A DNA stretch of 64,000 nucleotides from Patiria miniata (lineage: Eukaryota > Echinodermata > Asteroidea > Valvatida > Asterinidae): assembly GCF_015706575.1 (NCBI RefSeq), contig NW_024037072.1, positions 24,801,162 through 24,865,161 on the forward strand. The letters run 5' to 3'. The notes under the pieces were generated by a model. The model saw only the letters and a list, made by a program, of their open reading frames with translations. It was not told the origin of the DNA and did not search any database. Below, piece after piece: positions 20,388-31,060 of this stretch (positions within the stretch are counted from its first letter, which is position 1; each line of letters starts with the position of its first letter). Made by a program: the position numbers and the translations under genes.

Positions 20388-21341
20388 CAGGGCTCGATTT
20401 ACCCGGGTGCACGCATGCACCAGTGCATGTAGATTTTTGCTTGTGCACGTAGCTTTTTTACTGAGCATGCACAACGTGCATGTAACTTTTTTAGCCGCCA
20501 AAATACTCATTTCATGCATATATTTACTGTTTACAAATGAGTGAGAATAAGAATAAAGTTTGTTGAATACTTGACCAGATAGTGTACAAACGTGTTATTT
20601 CTTTTATATATCCATAAATTATTCCTCGCGGCAGATTCAGAGTATCGAGTACGCGGTAGAATTTGGGAAGATCGTCCTGCAACCGCCTCCGATCATGCAC
20701 GTGATTTACCACGTGATACATGCCGCTGATAACTTGGTATCGCACTGATGCTCCGGACATTCATATGTCCCGATCATAAGTGTGATTCCAAATTATTAGC
20801 TGCGTTTATCACGTGGTCTCGTTATCGGACGCCGCCTATCATATGCCCCACATGAAGCAGACGGGTAGCTCGGAGGACTCTGATAATTTTGCACGTAAAT
20901 GACCCTGGGTACTTGTGGCACTTGTCAGGTTGAAATCCAATTTCTACGTTCGTATGGGTTTTCATCGACGGCAAATTTCGTCGAAATGACACATCCTGAA
21001 CACACGGGAAGGCAAATTTAGCTTTCTATGTGAGTACTCAACATATGTACGAAATTATGTATGGCGGATCAATTTCGCCATGTTCGAAATGCCACAACAG
21101 CGTGGCGTTGTGTACAACGCCACGTTCACGGGTCTAGGCTTGCCTTGAGCACGATCGAGTAAAAAAGGCTATTTACTGTACTGTCTGTAGAAAGTTTGAT
21201 AAATCAAAGAGAAAGAATGCCTTCAGAGAAGCAGACGGGTGTAAGTCAATTATGGTGCATGTGGGTTTTTCTTGGTGCATGTAGGTTTTTTGGTCTACAT
21301 GCACCAGTGCATGCAACTTTTTTTTTGTAAATCGAGCCCTG
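20388..21341. mobile_element. Non-autonomous hAT-type element
   Basis: Terminal inverted repeats CAGGGCTCGATTTAC and GTAAATCGAGCCCTG are flanked by a perfect 8-bp target duplication CTTTCCTC (20380-20387 and 21342-21349). The CAGGG terminus and 8-bp duplication are typical of hAT. Both subterminal regions carry repeated GTGCATG motifs. No transposase frame. Confidence 0.85.
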
Positions 21342-22076
21342 CTTTCCTCCCTACGTAACGGAGGGAGTCCAGGGTATAAAGTGCTCAAAACCGGGCGAAA
21401 AAAATTATGACCAGTATTTTTAATATTTTTACCTTGTTGGAGAAGCTAATTTTTACGTCGTAGTATTCTATGTAGCCTTATCTATTGGGCCGCTGGGTTC
21501 AGAAATTCCATATGCGATGGTGACCGACCTTAATCTGGAAAATAAACTCGAAAGCAACGTTAAACTTGTACGTGTTTGTAGACTCTTTTCATCAGTTTCT
21601 CACCGCCGAGTCTATTCTAGTCGTACATGATGTACGTCTGTGCAGCGTGTAGTCTGGTTCCCTAGACCGGACAATTATTCTCGACGCTCATATCACGTCT
21701 GGTCCGGGGGCCAGACTATGCAGCATGAATATGCAGTGCGCACGCGCGATTTGCTTAGTAACCACCCTCATACGCACGCGCACTTACTTGAAGGCGCGGT
21801 CGCTAATCCAATGACCGAGCGTGTTTTCCCGCCAGTTACCAGAAACACGTTTCGGCTTTGGTCATTGGTTGAGCGTTTTCGTGACATCGGTTGGCTGGAG
21901 TGACGTCACTGTTCCAACCAAAACTAAACAAATGAGGGCGCTAGCGTGCGTGCGCGCTTTCGTGCGCACGTACATGACGTACGACTCGGGAATAAAACTG
22001 ATGAAAAGAGACTACAACCACGTACAAGTTTAACGTTGCTTTAGAGTTTATTTTCCTGATTAATGTCGGTCAGCAT

Positions 22077-23020
22077 TAGCTGGAGTTACCCAGCCCTGAG
22101 TTTTATCATTGGGTTGTCTATTAGGGCTGGAGCGCATTTTTCTCAAAACTTGTAGTATTTGCAAAAAAAATTTGGAAAATGTTCAATTTTGTCCCCGTTA
22201 CACACTAATTGCAACTGCAACTCACCCCAAACTTGCCTGGAATAACCATTACACAGGTCCTTGAAGTAAAAAACGATCCACGATGAAGATTCAGCCTACA
22301 ATTGCAGTGAAAACAGGAGGAATAACCGCTAACTTGACAACCTTGCTGGATTGGCCAGGACCGCTATTGGTTTGTGCACAAAAAAAATTGTGTACAATGA
22401 ATGGCGGTCGATTAACAGGCACAGAGAGCGATCTCTGTCAACTACTCGTTTTTGCCGGCTGCGCTGGCTGTTGGCATGACGTCACGCGGAAGCGTAACAC
22501 CCGATGACTGTTTTATGCACTAGTATAAGGTTTACCACTCGCATCACAGCTTTGGTACTGGAACCGCAACCAATAGTGCATGAAACAGTCATCGGGTGTT
22601 ACGCTTCCGCGTGACGTCATGCGCCAACAGCCAGCGCAGCCGGCAAAACGAGTAGTTGACAGCGATCGCTCTCTGTGCCTGTTAATCGACCGCCATTCAT
22701 TGTACACAATTTTTTTTGTGCACAAACCAATAGCGGTCCTGGCCAATCCAGCAAGGTTGTCAAGTTAGCGGTTATTCCTCCTATTTTCACTGCAATTGTA
22801 GGCTGAATCTTCATCGTGGATCGTTTTTTACTTCAAGGACCTGTGTAATGGTTATTCCAGGCAAGTTTGGGGTGAGTTGCAGTTGCAATTAGTGTGTAAC
22901 GGGGACAAAATTGAACATTTTCCAACTTTTTTTTGCAAATACTACAAGTTTTGAGAAAAATGCGCTCCAGCCCTAGATGACAACCCAATGATAAAACTCA
23001 GGGCTGGGTAACTCCAGCTA
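22077..23020. mobile_element. Mutator-like foldback element with 9-bp target duplication
   Basis: This 944-bp near-perfect palindrome has termini TAGCTGGAGTTACCCAGCCC and its complement. The perfect 9-bp target duplication GGTCAGCAT lies at 22068-22076 and 23021-23029. The two arms encode the same short frame in opposite directions, which is a by-product of the palindrome. Long arms and a 9-bp duplication fit non-autonomous Mutator-like elements. Confidence 0.85.
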
Positions 23021-23062
23021 GGTCAGCATCACATATGGAATTCCTGAACCCCTGGATCAATA

Positions 23063-23529
23063 TAGCCCCATAAATGTGGCCTATTTACTGGACTGCCTCC
23101 GTAAACATAGGCCACACATCCACATGTACAAAAATCGTGTCGACGGAGCCAAATTTTGATTTTCACATTTAGGCTTAGTTTGTAGGTTTTTTTTGCTTTA
23201 GAAGCATACTCACCCTCTTTACAGGCTAATCAGAAAGTGCTGCCTTTTTCAGATGTCTAATTTTTGTGAAATTTCATGTTGAAATTTTGATACGCAAACG
23301 TGTAAAAATGAATCTGGAAATTTCACGAAAAATATACATCTGAAGAAGGCAGCACTTTCTGATTAGCCTATAAAGAGGGTGAGTATGCTTCTAAAGCAAA
23401 AAAACCCTACAAACTAAGCCTAAATGTGAAAATCAAAATTTGGCTCCGTCGACACGATTTTTGTACATGTGGATGTGTGGCCTATGTTTACGGAGGCAGT
23501 CCAGTAAATAGGCCACATTTATGGGGCTA
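23063..23529. mobile_element. Mutator-like foldback element with 9-bp target duplication
   Basis: This 467-bp palindrome has termini TAGCCCCATAAATGTGGCC and its complement. The perfect 9-bp duplication GGATCAATA lies at 23054-23062 and 23530-23538. Its arms are unrelated in sequence to the neighbouring foldback at 22077-23020. Confidence 0.85.
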
Positions 23530-23644
23530 GGATCAATAGAGAAGCCAGAAGGACACATAGAAAATGTAGGCGTGAAATAAGCTTCTGTAACGAGGTAAAA
23601 CGTAACAAAAATCTGGTCCAAATTTTGGGTGGTCTTATGTAGAG

Positions 23645-23701
23645 AATTCTCGTCCTGGACGTTAGTCGTAATGCAATGAAGACTTCGTCCAACCTGGGCT
23701 A
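23645..23701. mobile_element. Terminal fragment of the AACCTGGGCTA foldback family
   Basis: It matches one end of the foldback at 31322-31853, through AACCTGGGCTA and the adjacent TCGTAATGCAATGAAGA block. Only one end is present. Confidence 0.6.
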
Positions 23702-24929
23702 TCGGACTAGGTACATTGTAACTCCAGCTAAAACTAAAGTAAGGTCATTTTTGAGTAAAATCTGTCTCTAATTTGAGCGAAACTAAACAGGGGCCCTACA
23801 CTACACGATCGCCCATTATTTCCCACCTATTTTATATTTACCTTTCAAACCGTTCTCGACTGTCCCATGAAACCGAGTAATTTGATGAAAGTACGGAATA
23901 ACGGCAGTCGGACAGAACTAGCCTCCACGTTGTAGTCTACGGTCGTATGTGTAGACTGTACTGTTGCAATGCAGCATGGAAGATCGGGGCCGGGAAGGAC
24001 ACTGGGTACCTTTTTATGTACAGCGCCCGACGAAACGGCATGACGTCATTACATGTATATTGAAGGAGCGCCGCTTGCGTTGGGTATGGTACGTAAACGC
24101 GTGTGAATCAATTTTTTCCAGGCTGGCAAGAAGAAAATGCAAAGAGTCAGCACTGCATGATCACATTTATCATGAAAACTTCAATTAAATCTAGTTCAAG
24201 GTTTGCCTTAAAACAACAAGTTTATCAGGCAAAAATTGAAAACGAATAGGTTGTATCATCAATTAGCTGCATGGTCTTCTTGCCGCTCGATCGGATCATC
24301 CAAGGTCGTTACCTTGGATGTCATAATGCTATAGCTTTATGAAATAATAATTGAAAATAGTAAATCTAACCTTTTGAATGAAAAAATTAAATTAATTTTT
24401 ACAAAAAAACATTATTATTACAGACTTACCAAAATCTGTAAACAGAAAAACACTTCAAAGGATACGGGTATAGGCCCACCGTGTCTCCAAAAAGTGTCAG
24501 GCTGTTTTCAGGTAGGCCCTTCAGGTAGAAACTAAGTTGTCTGATGGGAAAAACACAGTGCGAGTATGTGAATTTGTGTTTCGCGAACAGACATATTGAG
24601 GGTGCCGCGGAAAAATCGTCGATTTCGAGTTTTCACGAACAGACAAATTTATGGACAATAATTAATCAGCGATTAATTAATGTATTGTTTTTAAATTATT
24701 CGGTACATTTTTGCAGTTTGAGATCTCAGCTTTCTATCTTTATCATCACTGCATGAGTGGTCAACATGTTCTCTAATATTATTATAATAGGCAATATCTT
24801 CATTTCTTCAAGTGAAAACCTGATTTGTTCAAAACTTCTGTTTATTTTAGCGCACCGCGGGCAAATGTGTTCCTTCGTGAACTCTCACGAGATAATAAGC
24901 ATAGCAGCCGCCAAATATCGGCAGCCAGA

Positions 24930-25415
24930 TATTAAGTGGCGGCCACCATATTAAGTGGCAGCCGCGAGATATTGAGTGGCGGCCGCCAGATATTAAGTGG
25001 CGGCCGTCATATTTTAATTGGCGGCCGCCAGATAACAGTACCAAAAAAGGTCTCGCGCGTTTCCAAGAAAATATTCATCCCTTATCGACTGTCACTAATC
25101 CGTGGCGGTCGCCAGATAATAAGTGGCGGTCGCCGGATAATAAGTGGCGGTCGCCATCCACGGGGCAAGACTCCTGGCATTCGCCATGGGTCTATTATTA
25201 CCGTGCTATAATATTATAAGTGGCAGCTGCCAGATAACTGTATAAAAAAAATATTCTTGCGCGTTTCCAAGCTAAAATAAATTCATCCCTTATCGACTGA
25301 CACTAATAAGTGGTTGCCGCCAGATACTAAATTGCGGCCGTCAGCTAAATGTATAAACAAAAATATTCTTACCCGTTTGTAAAAAAATGTATTCATCCCT
25401 TATCGACTGGCACTA
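24930..25415. repeat. GC-rich minisatellite in a higher-order array
   Basis: Short units of about 21 bp resembling GTGGCGGCCGCCAGATATTA are tandemly repeated and degenerate. They are embedded in a longer period carrying GCGTTTCCAAG and ATTCATCCCTTATCGACTG at about 25057-25095, 25260-25297 and 25370-25411. The GGCGGCCGCC core is itself palindromic. No coding frame. Confidence 0.7.
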
Positions 25416-25525
25416 TGCGTCCTTCGTACAACTCTGCTTGGATAAGGCTGTATCAGATTTTGTCCTTGAACCTTAACCAAACATTAAAAACATGTTTCCT
25501 ACGAGTCTTTTTTACGAGTTCCTCT

Positions 25526-25635
25526 ATATCTCTTTGCGAGTTGTGTGGTTCTGATGACGAACAGTGCATATTGTTCGAAACGTCGTGTGAAACCAACTGG
25601 TTCTTCTCAGAACCAAACAACTCACAAAGAGATAT
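25526..25635 (+). repeat. 110-bp hairpin with a hammerhead-like core
   Basis: The outer arms ATATCTCTTTGCGAGTTGTG and CAACTCACAAAGAGATAT are complementary. Inside lie CTGATGA (25551-25557), a GAACA/TGTTC helix and GAAA (25577-25580), in the order of a hammerhead core. The base pair next to the core is C opposite C instead of G-C, and no NUH cleavage triplet sits correctly. I take it as degenerate or only similar. The GTTCGAAACGTCG segment recalls Penelope-type 3' ends. Confidence 0.4.
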
Positions 25636-25999
25636 CATTCACATGGTGTTACCGCAAACCTCCCGTTCATTGGTCATGTCCACCATGCAAACCCTGAAGT
25701 CTCACTCATTCCTCTTGATAGCGTCTGGAAGTGAAAGGCGAATCACAAGCCATGAAGACCAATGTAATGCCCCCTTTACGAGTGATGACTTAATTTTAAC
25801 ACTACATTGTTCTCTTCGTGAAAGACTGTCCCGGCATTGCTTGATCCGCAGTATGGATTGATGACATTACAAAACCATCAGAGCATGGTACAATGTATGA
25901 CAAGTTGCAAATCATGACACAATGGCAGAATAGTGACTTACTCTTAAGCATTTAATATTTATATCAATGACATTAACTTACACGACGATTGTTTTTTTT

Positions 26000-27813
26000 T
26001 ATATAAACTGAACAAAAAGAAAATAATAACGCATGTATTAACAATATACATGTATTTTACACCAAATACAATATATCAGTGTCCCAGCAATATCAACATA
26101 AATCAAATGACAGGCCCACCCACTATACAAAATATAGCTATTTCCCACACTCGAGTTTTAAAATCTTCTTTAAAATCTCTCCACAACCTTTTTTTTTTCT
26201 CAAAAGGTTTCCGTTGATTGTTCATGCACACGTGATGCGCACAAGGAAAAATACACTCTGAACTTTCACCGTCCCTGAATTTGTCGTCAGTGTCTGGCGC
26301 ACCGTCCAATGGTCTATGCTGGGAATTAATACAGGCGAAGCCTAAACTGGTGATTTCGAAATATGAGGTTTTCTTCATCCAGTTGAGATCATTGTGCTCG
26401 ATCCATTTAGAATACATTTTAAAGAATTGATGGCGTAATTTTCCCCAACATGCATGTGATGTATAAAAATGCTGACATAACAAAGTTTCCAATGAAGCAA
26501 ATAACTTTTGTATCAATATAGGGAACTGGTATGGCAGTGAGCGGTCGGTCTAATGTTAGCCGACAGTCTCAACTACAGATGGGACGGTCCGAACCTTATA
26601 TAGGGCAGTCCCAACTATATACAGTCGAACACCTTTATAACAAGGTCCTTGAGACTTTACGAATTACCTTGTTATAACTATGTAATATATAGGACAGTCA
26701 CAACTATAGTTGGGACTATGCTATAGTCGGAGCAGTAACATACAGACGGGCAAAACCTGTGAACACCAAATCCAAATACGCTACGTCTACTTAAAAAATG
26801 TTTCTCCAGAAGATTCCTGTGGCCGTTCATTGGGTACAGAGAGCTTGACTTTTACTTTTAGAAATTTTTTGCTTTGCCTTTTTTCGATAAGACACTTAGC
26901 CAATTTGTTTTTAAATTAATTTTGTCAGTGCTGATTGACTATGTCTTTTTGTTTATGCATGAAGACAGACTTTCTTGTTGCGTGGCTCTAGCTGTTCAGT
27001 TGCCAGTAAAAGTTAAATGTTTATGTTTCAGTTGAATCCTGGAGGAAAATAAAAAAGGGAGGGGTAGGACCAACTCAACCTCCACCATTCGAAATTCCAC
27101 TGATTCATAAACAAAATGCAACGCAACGGATATATCCAAAAGATATCCAAAATCAAACTAATTCAAATCGTCCAATTGAAACATGGATCATGCTTCTTGC
27201 TGTGCTTACATTGGATACGTCTGATTAACTCTAAAACAAATTCTGAAACGATCCAGTAAAAAATAAAATTGTAACTGAACTGTCACCAATATTCCGAATT
27301 ACATAAGCTCTTTCTATTAAGACTATAATGTGATATCAAAAAAATAAATCTTTACAGGCAGGAAACATTCATAACCTCTTGGAAAAAGTTAAATGTGGAA
27401 TTTTCCCCACATTTCACACCTACACAGTCCTAATTGCTTGGATAAGGTTGAACGTAAAATGTTCCTTCTTGCAAGTAAGGGCAAACAAGGGCAAACAAAA
27501 GCAACTGTTATTTCTAAAAAGGAATCTTTCGTTAGTTTGATTGCGTCACACAATGAAAGACATTTTATTTGTTTAAATATTTCATTCCTTACTGAACAGC
27601 TAAGTTCAAACAAATGTAGGAAAATCTGGTGCCACTTTCTGTTTTCCTTGTCAAGTTAAAACAAAAGTTATAGTGAATCTTGGTTCTTTTTGGCGACTAC
27701 ATAGCATTTTGGTTTGGCACAATGTCTTTAACTATGTAAATAACATTTACCATAATCAGCAGTGTAAAAAAAATCATCTACACTAAAAGCAAAAAGTTAT
27801 CTCCTCTTTAACA
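26000..27813. other. Intergenic stretch with no recognisable gene
   Basis: Only short unsupported frames are present. Around 26580-26720 several copies of GGGAC/GTCCC-type words alternate with CAACTATA, giving small local inverted repeats. Nothing matches a known family that I can name. Confidence 0.4.
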
Positions 27814-28062
27814 CCTGGGCCAAATTTCACGGCGCTGCTAAGCACAAAAAATTGCTTAGCACAAAACAAGTCTGGATTATAAAAGCAGGTTACCAGCCAA
27901 AACTCTGTCTGTTTTTCATGCTAAGCAAACAACAGCTGAATACCAATCACGAGCAATATACATCATATAAAGTTTTGGCTGGTAACCTGCTTTTATAAGC
28001 CAGTCTTTTTTTTGTGCTAAGCAAGTGTTTGTGCTTAGCAACGCGGTGAAATTGGCCCCTGG
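27814..28062. mobile_element. Palindromic MITE, relative of the 16881-17132 element
   Basis: The left end GGGCCAAATTTCACGGCGCT and the complementary right end enclose GCTTAGCAC motifs and a GGTTACCAGCC/GGCTGGTAACC pair, in the same order as the element at 16881-17132. Confidence 0.75.
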
Positions 28063-28489
28063 ATAAACTGTCTTCTGTTGTGTCTGAAAGAAGTCTTTCT
28101 TTGATCCGCATGAGAATCACACGTAGCTTTGCAGGGAATCACTGATGATCTCCATATATATCTGGATAGCCCATTGGCCAACACAAATGTAGTCACCATC
28201 TGCCATATTACCACTCCAAGAACAATAGATTTGTAAAGAAAGAAATATAATTCAATTGACATGTACGCCTTTCACTCAAAAAATTATAATGTTTTGTTTT
28301 CTAAAGAAAATATAATATGGCAACAAAATTTATTTTATATAAAAATTATGTTTAGAATAAAAAGTTTCATGTACTTTTACACAACTCTAGTTTAATTATT
28401 TTGAACAATGGGAGTGGTTGAGGCTGGTACCCTGCGCACATTCGCATGGAGGTATCGGGAACCAGTGCGTAGCTTCACTTTTGTGTACA

Positions 28490-29070
28490 GCTTGGAATGG
28501 CCAATATCCAGATTTTGACATGGAGCTCAAATTAATGACATACAGCTTGGAATAGCCAACAAGCTATCTAGATTTTTGACATGGAGCTCAGATTTTTGAC
28601 ATACAGCTTGCAATGGCCAATGAGCCATCCAGATTTTTTGACATGGACCTCAGATTTTTGACATACAGCTTGAACGAGCTATCCAGATTTTTGACATGGA
28701 GCTCAGATTTTTGACATACAGCTTGGAATGGCCAACAAGCTATCCAGATTTTTGACATGGAGCTCAGATTTTTGACATGTGTTTGGAATAGCCAACGAGC
28801 TATCCAGATTTTTGACATGGAGCTCAGATTTTTGACATACAGCTTGGAATGGCCAACGAGCTATCTAGATTTTTGACATGGAGCTCGGATTTTTGACATG
28901 CAGCTTGGAATGGCCAACAAGCTATCCAGATTTTTGACATGGAGCTCAGATTTTTGACATGTGCTTGGAATAGCCAACGAGCTATCCAGATTTTTGACAT
29001 GGAGCTCAGATTTTTGACATACAGCTTGGAATGGCCAACGAGCTATCCAGATTTTTGACATGGAGCTCAG
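28490..29070. repeat. Minisatellite, about 61-bp unit, roughly nine copies
   Basis: The unit is two related halves: one carries GATTTTTGACATGGAGCTC, the other GATTTTTGACATACAGCTTGG followed by AATGGCCAACGAGCTATCC. Some units have the second half shortened (for example near 28670) or ACATGTG in place of ACATACAG. The open frames on the minus strand across it are products of the repeat. Confidence 0.85.
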
Positions 29071-30299
29071 TGGATTAGACCCACTGTGGCCCCTGGCTCA
29101 ATATGGTCAATATTCTGTTTCAGTAAAAACAAAATCCTACATTATGAAGCCCAAGTTCAGGGTATTTCTGTTTGCTTAGGATATAAATGGCTTGTTTATG
29201 ATTCTGAATGTGGAAATGAAACTGAAGACAGAACTGAACGGAGGTTTTAAAACCATCCTTAGCTCTGGCGGTGATGAATGCTAAAAGCATCCTAAGGAGT
29301 CAACACAAAGCGGATATCCCCCTACTACCAACCTCTCTTTACAGCCTATTTACAATCTTTGTTTACAAAGCCGACTGTTTATCTTCAGTCATCATGGCAA
29401 TTTCACTGTCATGATAAATTATGATACTAATGATTTTCTCAAATTGCAATAAATATGTTAACCACTGACAAGCTTCAAATGTCTCTCCTTTGAAAGTAGG
29501 TTGTGAATTCTGCATCATAGGTTAAATGCTCATTCATGTTAACACTGAAGCGAACTGTCTTACTTGGGTAAACGCGACGGCATGACTGACATCAAGATAT
29601 GCAATTTACTGTCGTATTTGCGAACACAACAAAACCACAACCAGCGTTTTTCCAAAGGACGGCCAACTTTGTCATATCGTGGAAATTTCACAATGCTGAT
29701 GGTTGCTACAACCGCGAAAATAGACTCTGTCAAGAGGCTACATATAGGTGCAATGGTAGATCAACAGGCACATCTGCAGTACGCACTGAAAATTAATGAC
29801 TGCCCATCAACCATTTACGGAAGCTTAAAGCGACCATCCATGTTGTCTTGATTAACAATCACTGGAAGACGGAACACTAGGGTGTCAACATCATTGCATA
29901 AAGATGTCTTTCCAAGGAATTTTATCTCAGAAGACATCTTTCCCTGATGCAGTATCTTGAAAAGGCATCTCCGTTGGACTTTCCTAGATAATTTATCACG
30001 GAATCGGGGAATCGGGGATGGTCACTTTAAGTTAATTTGTATTCCCACTCCACATTAGGAAGCAGTAATGTGCTTGTAGATTATCACAATGAAATTTGTA
30101 GTTTCAAGCTACTGGATATGGAGAGGGGAGTGGGGGTGGTGCACTGATGCCAAATTATAATATTGCTTTTTAAAAGCTTGAAGAAGCTCTTTTTATGCCA
30201 AATTTTAAGGCATTAATTTTATATGTTGGTCCAACAATCCTTCTCCTGCACCTGAAACCACAATATAAGAACTCCAAATTTTATAAGAATACAAAACTT

Positions 30300-30536
30300 C
30301 CTTCACCAACGTACTTTTATAAACACTGTATACTCAGTGTTGTCCCGAGAGATTGAGAGAAAAAAATCACTCAGGTGGGACTCGAACCAAAGACCTCCTG
30401 CTTACTAGTGCAAACGTCTTACCACTCGACCAGCGAGCTTGCTGTGGTCGGCTGGCTGATTCAAATCTGAGTTTTTTTCACACTCACTCGGGACAACACT
30501 GAGTGTACAGTGTTTACAAAAATACGTCAGTGAAGG
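30300..30536. mobile_element. MITE carrying a tRNA-like module
   Basis: Terminal inverted repeats of about 50 bp (CCTTCACCAACGTAC... and its counterpart, sharing AAACACTG and CAGTGTTGTCCCGAG) enclose a tRNA-like sequence. The flanks ACAAAACTT (30291-30299) and GCAAAACCT (30537-30545) agree at 7 of 9, suggesting an old 9-bp target duplication. Confidence 0.65.
30368..30442 (-). pseudogene. tRNA-like sequence inside a MITE
   Basis: On the minus strand it has an A-box-like TGGTCGAGTGG and a perfect B-box GGTTCGAGTCC at tRNA spacing. The acceptor arms do not pair well, so a functional tRNA is unlikely. It could still act as an internal RNA polymerase III promoter. Confidence 0.55.
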
Positions 30537-30842
30537 GCAAAACCTAATATTGAATTTACATCACCCCAACGCAAATTCCATCTTATCAATAATTTGTGCA
30601 AGCTTGCCCCCTTTACCCGAGCCTACACACAACTGGAGTGGGACAAAGGAGTGCTGCATGTATTACTGAGTGGCATCAAGGGTATCACATCTGGGTAGAG
30701 ACAAATGCAAAAACAATTACGATAACAAGTTGAACATTGATTGGTCAGTGCTTCTTCCACAGGTGTGCCTGTAGATCAAAGAGCTCCTTTGTATCTTTAA
30801 CCATCAAGTTAAGCTTATATTTCGAAGTTATGTTTTTCTAGA

Positions 30843-31060
30843 TTAGCGGTCATCCCGCGTGTAGTAAACCTTATAATACAGCGACTTGGCCCGGAATAGG
30901 GAGTAGGAGTTGTCAAACTTGAGCAGGTAGACTCCGCGGCCCGGGTACCGATGGCTCCCGCAGAACTTCTTCTGGTGGCTGTCTCGCCGGTAGATGGGTA
31001 TGATCTCATCGATAGGGGGACCGCTTTCCTTGGTACCCCGCTCTGGGTCTGTCTTGCCAT
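30843..31060 (-). CDS. ACBD3: ACBD3 exon 9
   Basis: This exon encodes residues about 397-468, the end of the GOLD domain, with the motifs [10 protein letters not shown] and [15 protein letters not shown], then YYTRDDR and TAA. The acceptor is CCCTCAG before 31060. Confidence 0.95.

Larger units (their letters stand above)
21472..23548. mobile_element. Foldback element interrupted by two other foldback elements
   Basis: The left arm (about 21472-21640) pairs with right-arm pieces 21960-22076, 23021-23062 and 23530-23548, through the blocks AACGTTAAACTTGTACGTG, GGTGACC and GGGTTCAG. The right arm is split at 22076 and at 23062 by separate insertions, each with a perfect 9-bp duplication. The outer ends are not sharply defined. 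Confidence 0.6.

Noticed and set aside
22283..22814. Matching short frames starting MKIQPTIAV on both strands
   Set aside because: They are the two arms of a palindromic element read in opposite directions, with no domain similarity.
25349..25861. 170-codon plus-strand frame
   Set aside because: It runs through the minisatellite edge and the palindromic hairpin, has a mirrored frame on the other strand (25453-25638), and shows no recognisable family.
28588..29061. Repeat protein with MSKIWIARWPFQ units
   Set aside because: It is a translation of the 61-bp minisatellite; several units are interrupted or change length, and there is no start or splice context.
28490..29070. CRISPR array
   Set aside because: The units are contiguous tandem repeats without unique spacers, and the DNA is eukaryotic.
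30368..30442. Functional tRNA gene on the minus strand
   Set aside because: The A- and B-boxes fit, but the acceptor stem does not pair and the sequence sits between MITE inverted repeats.
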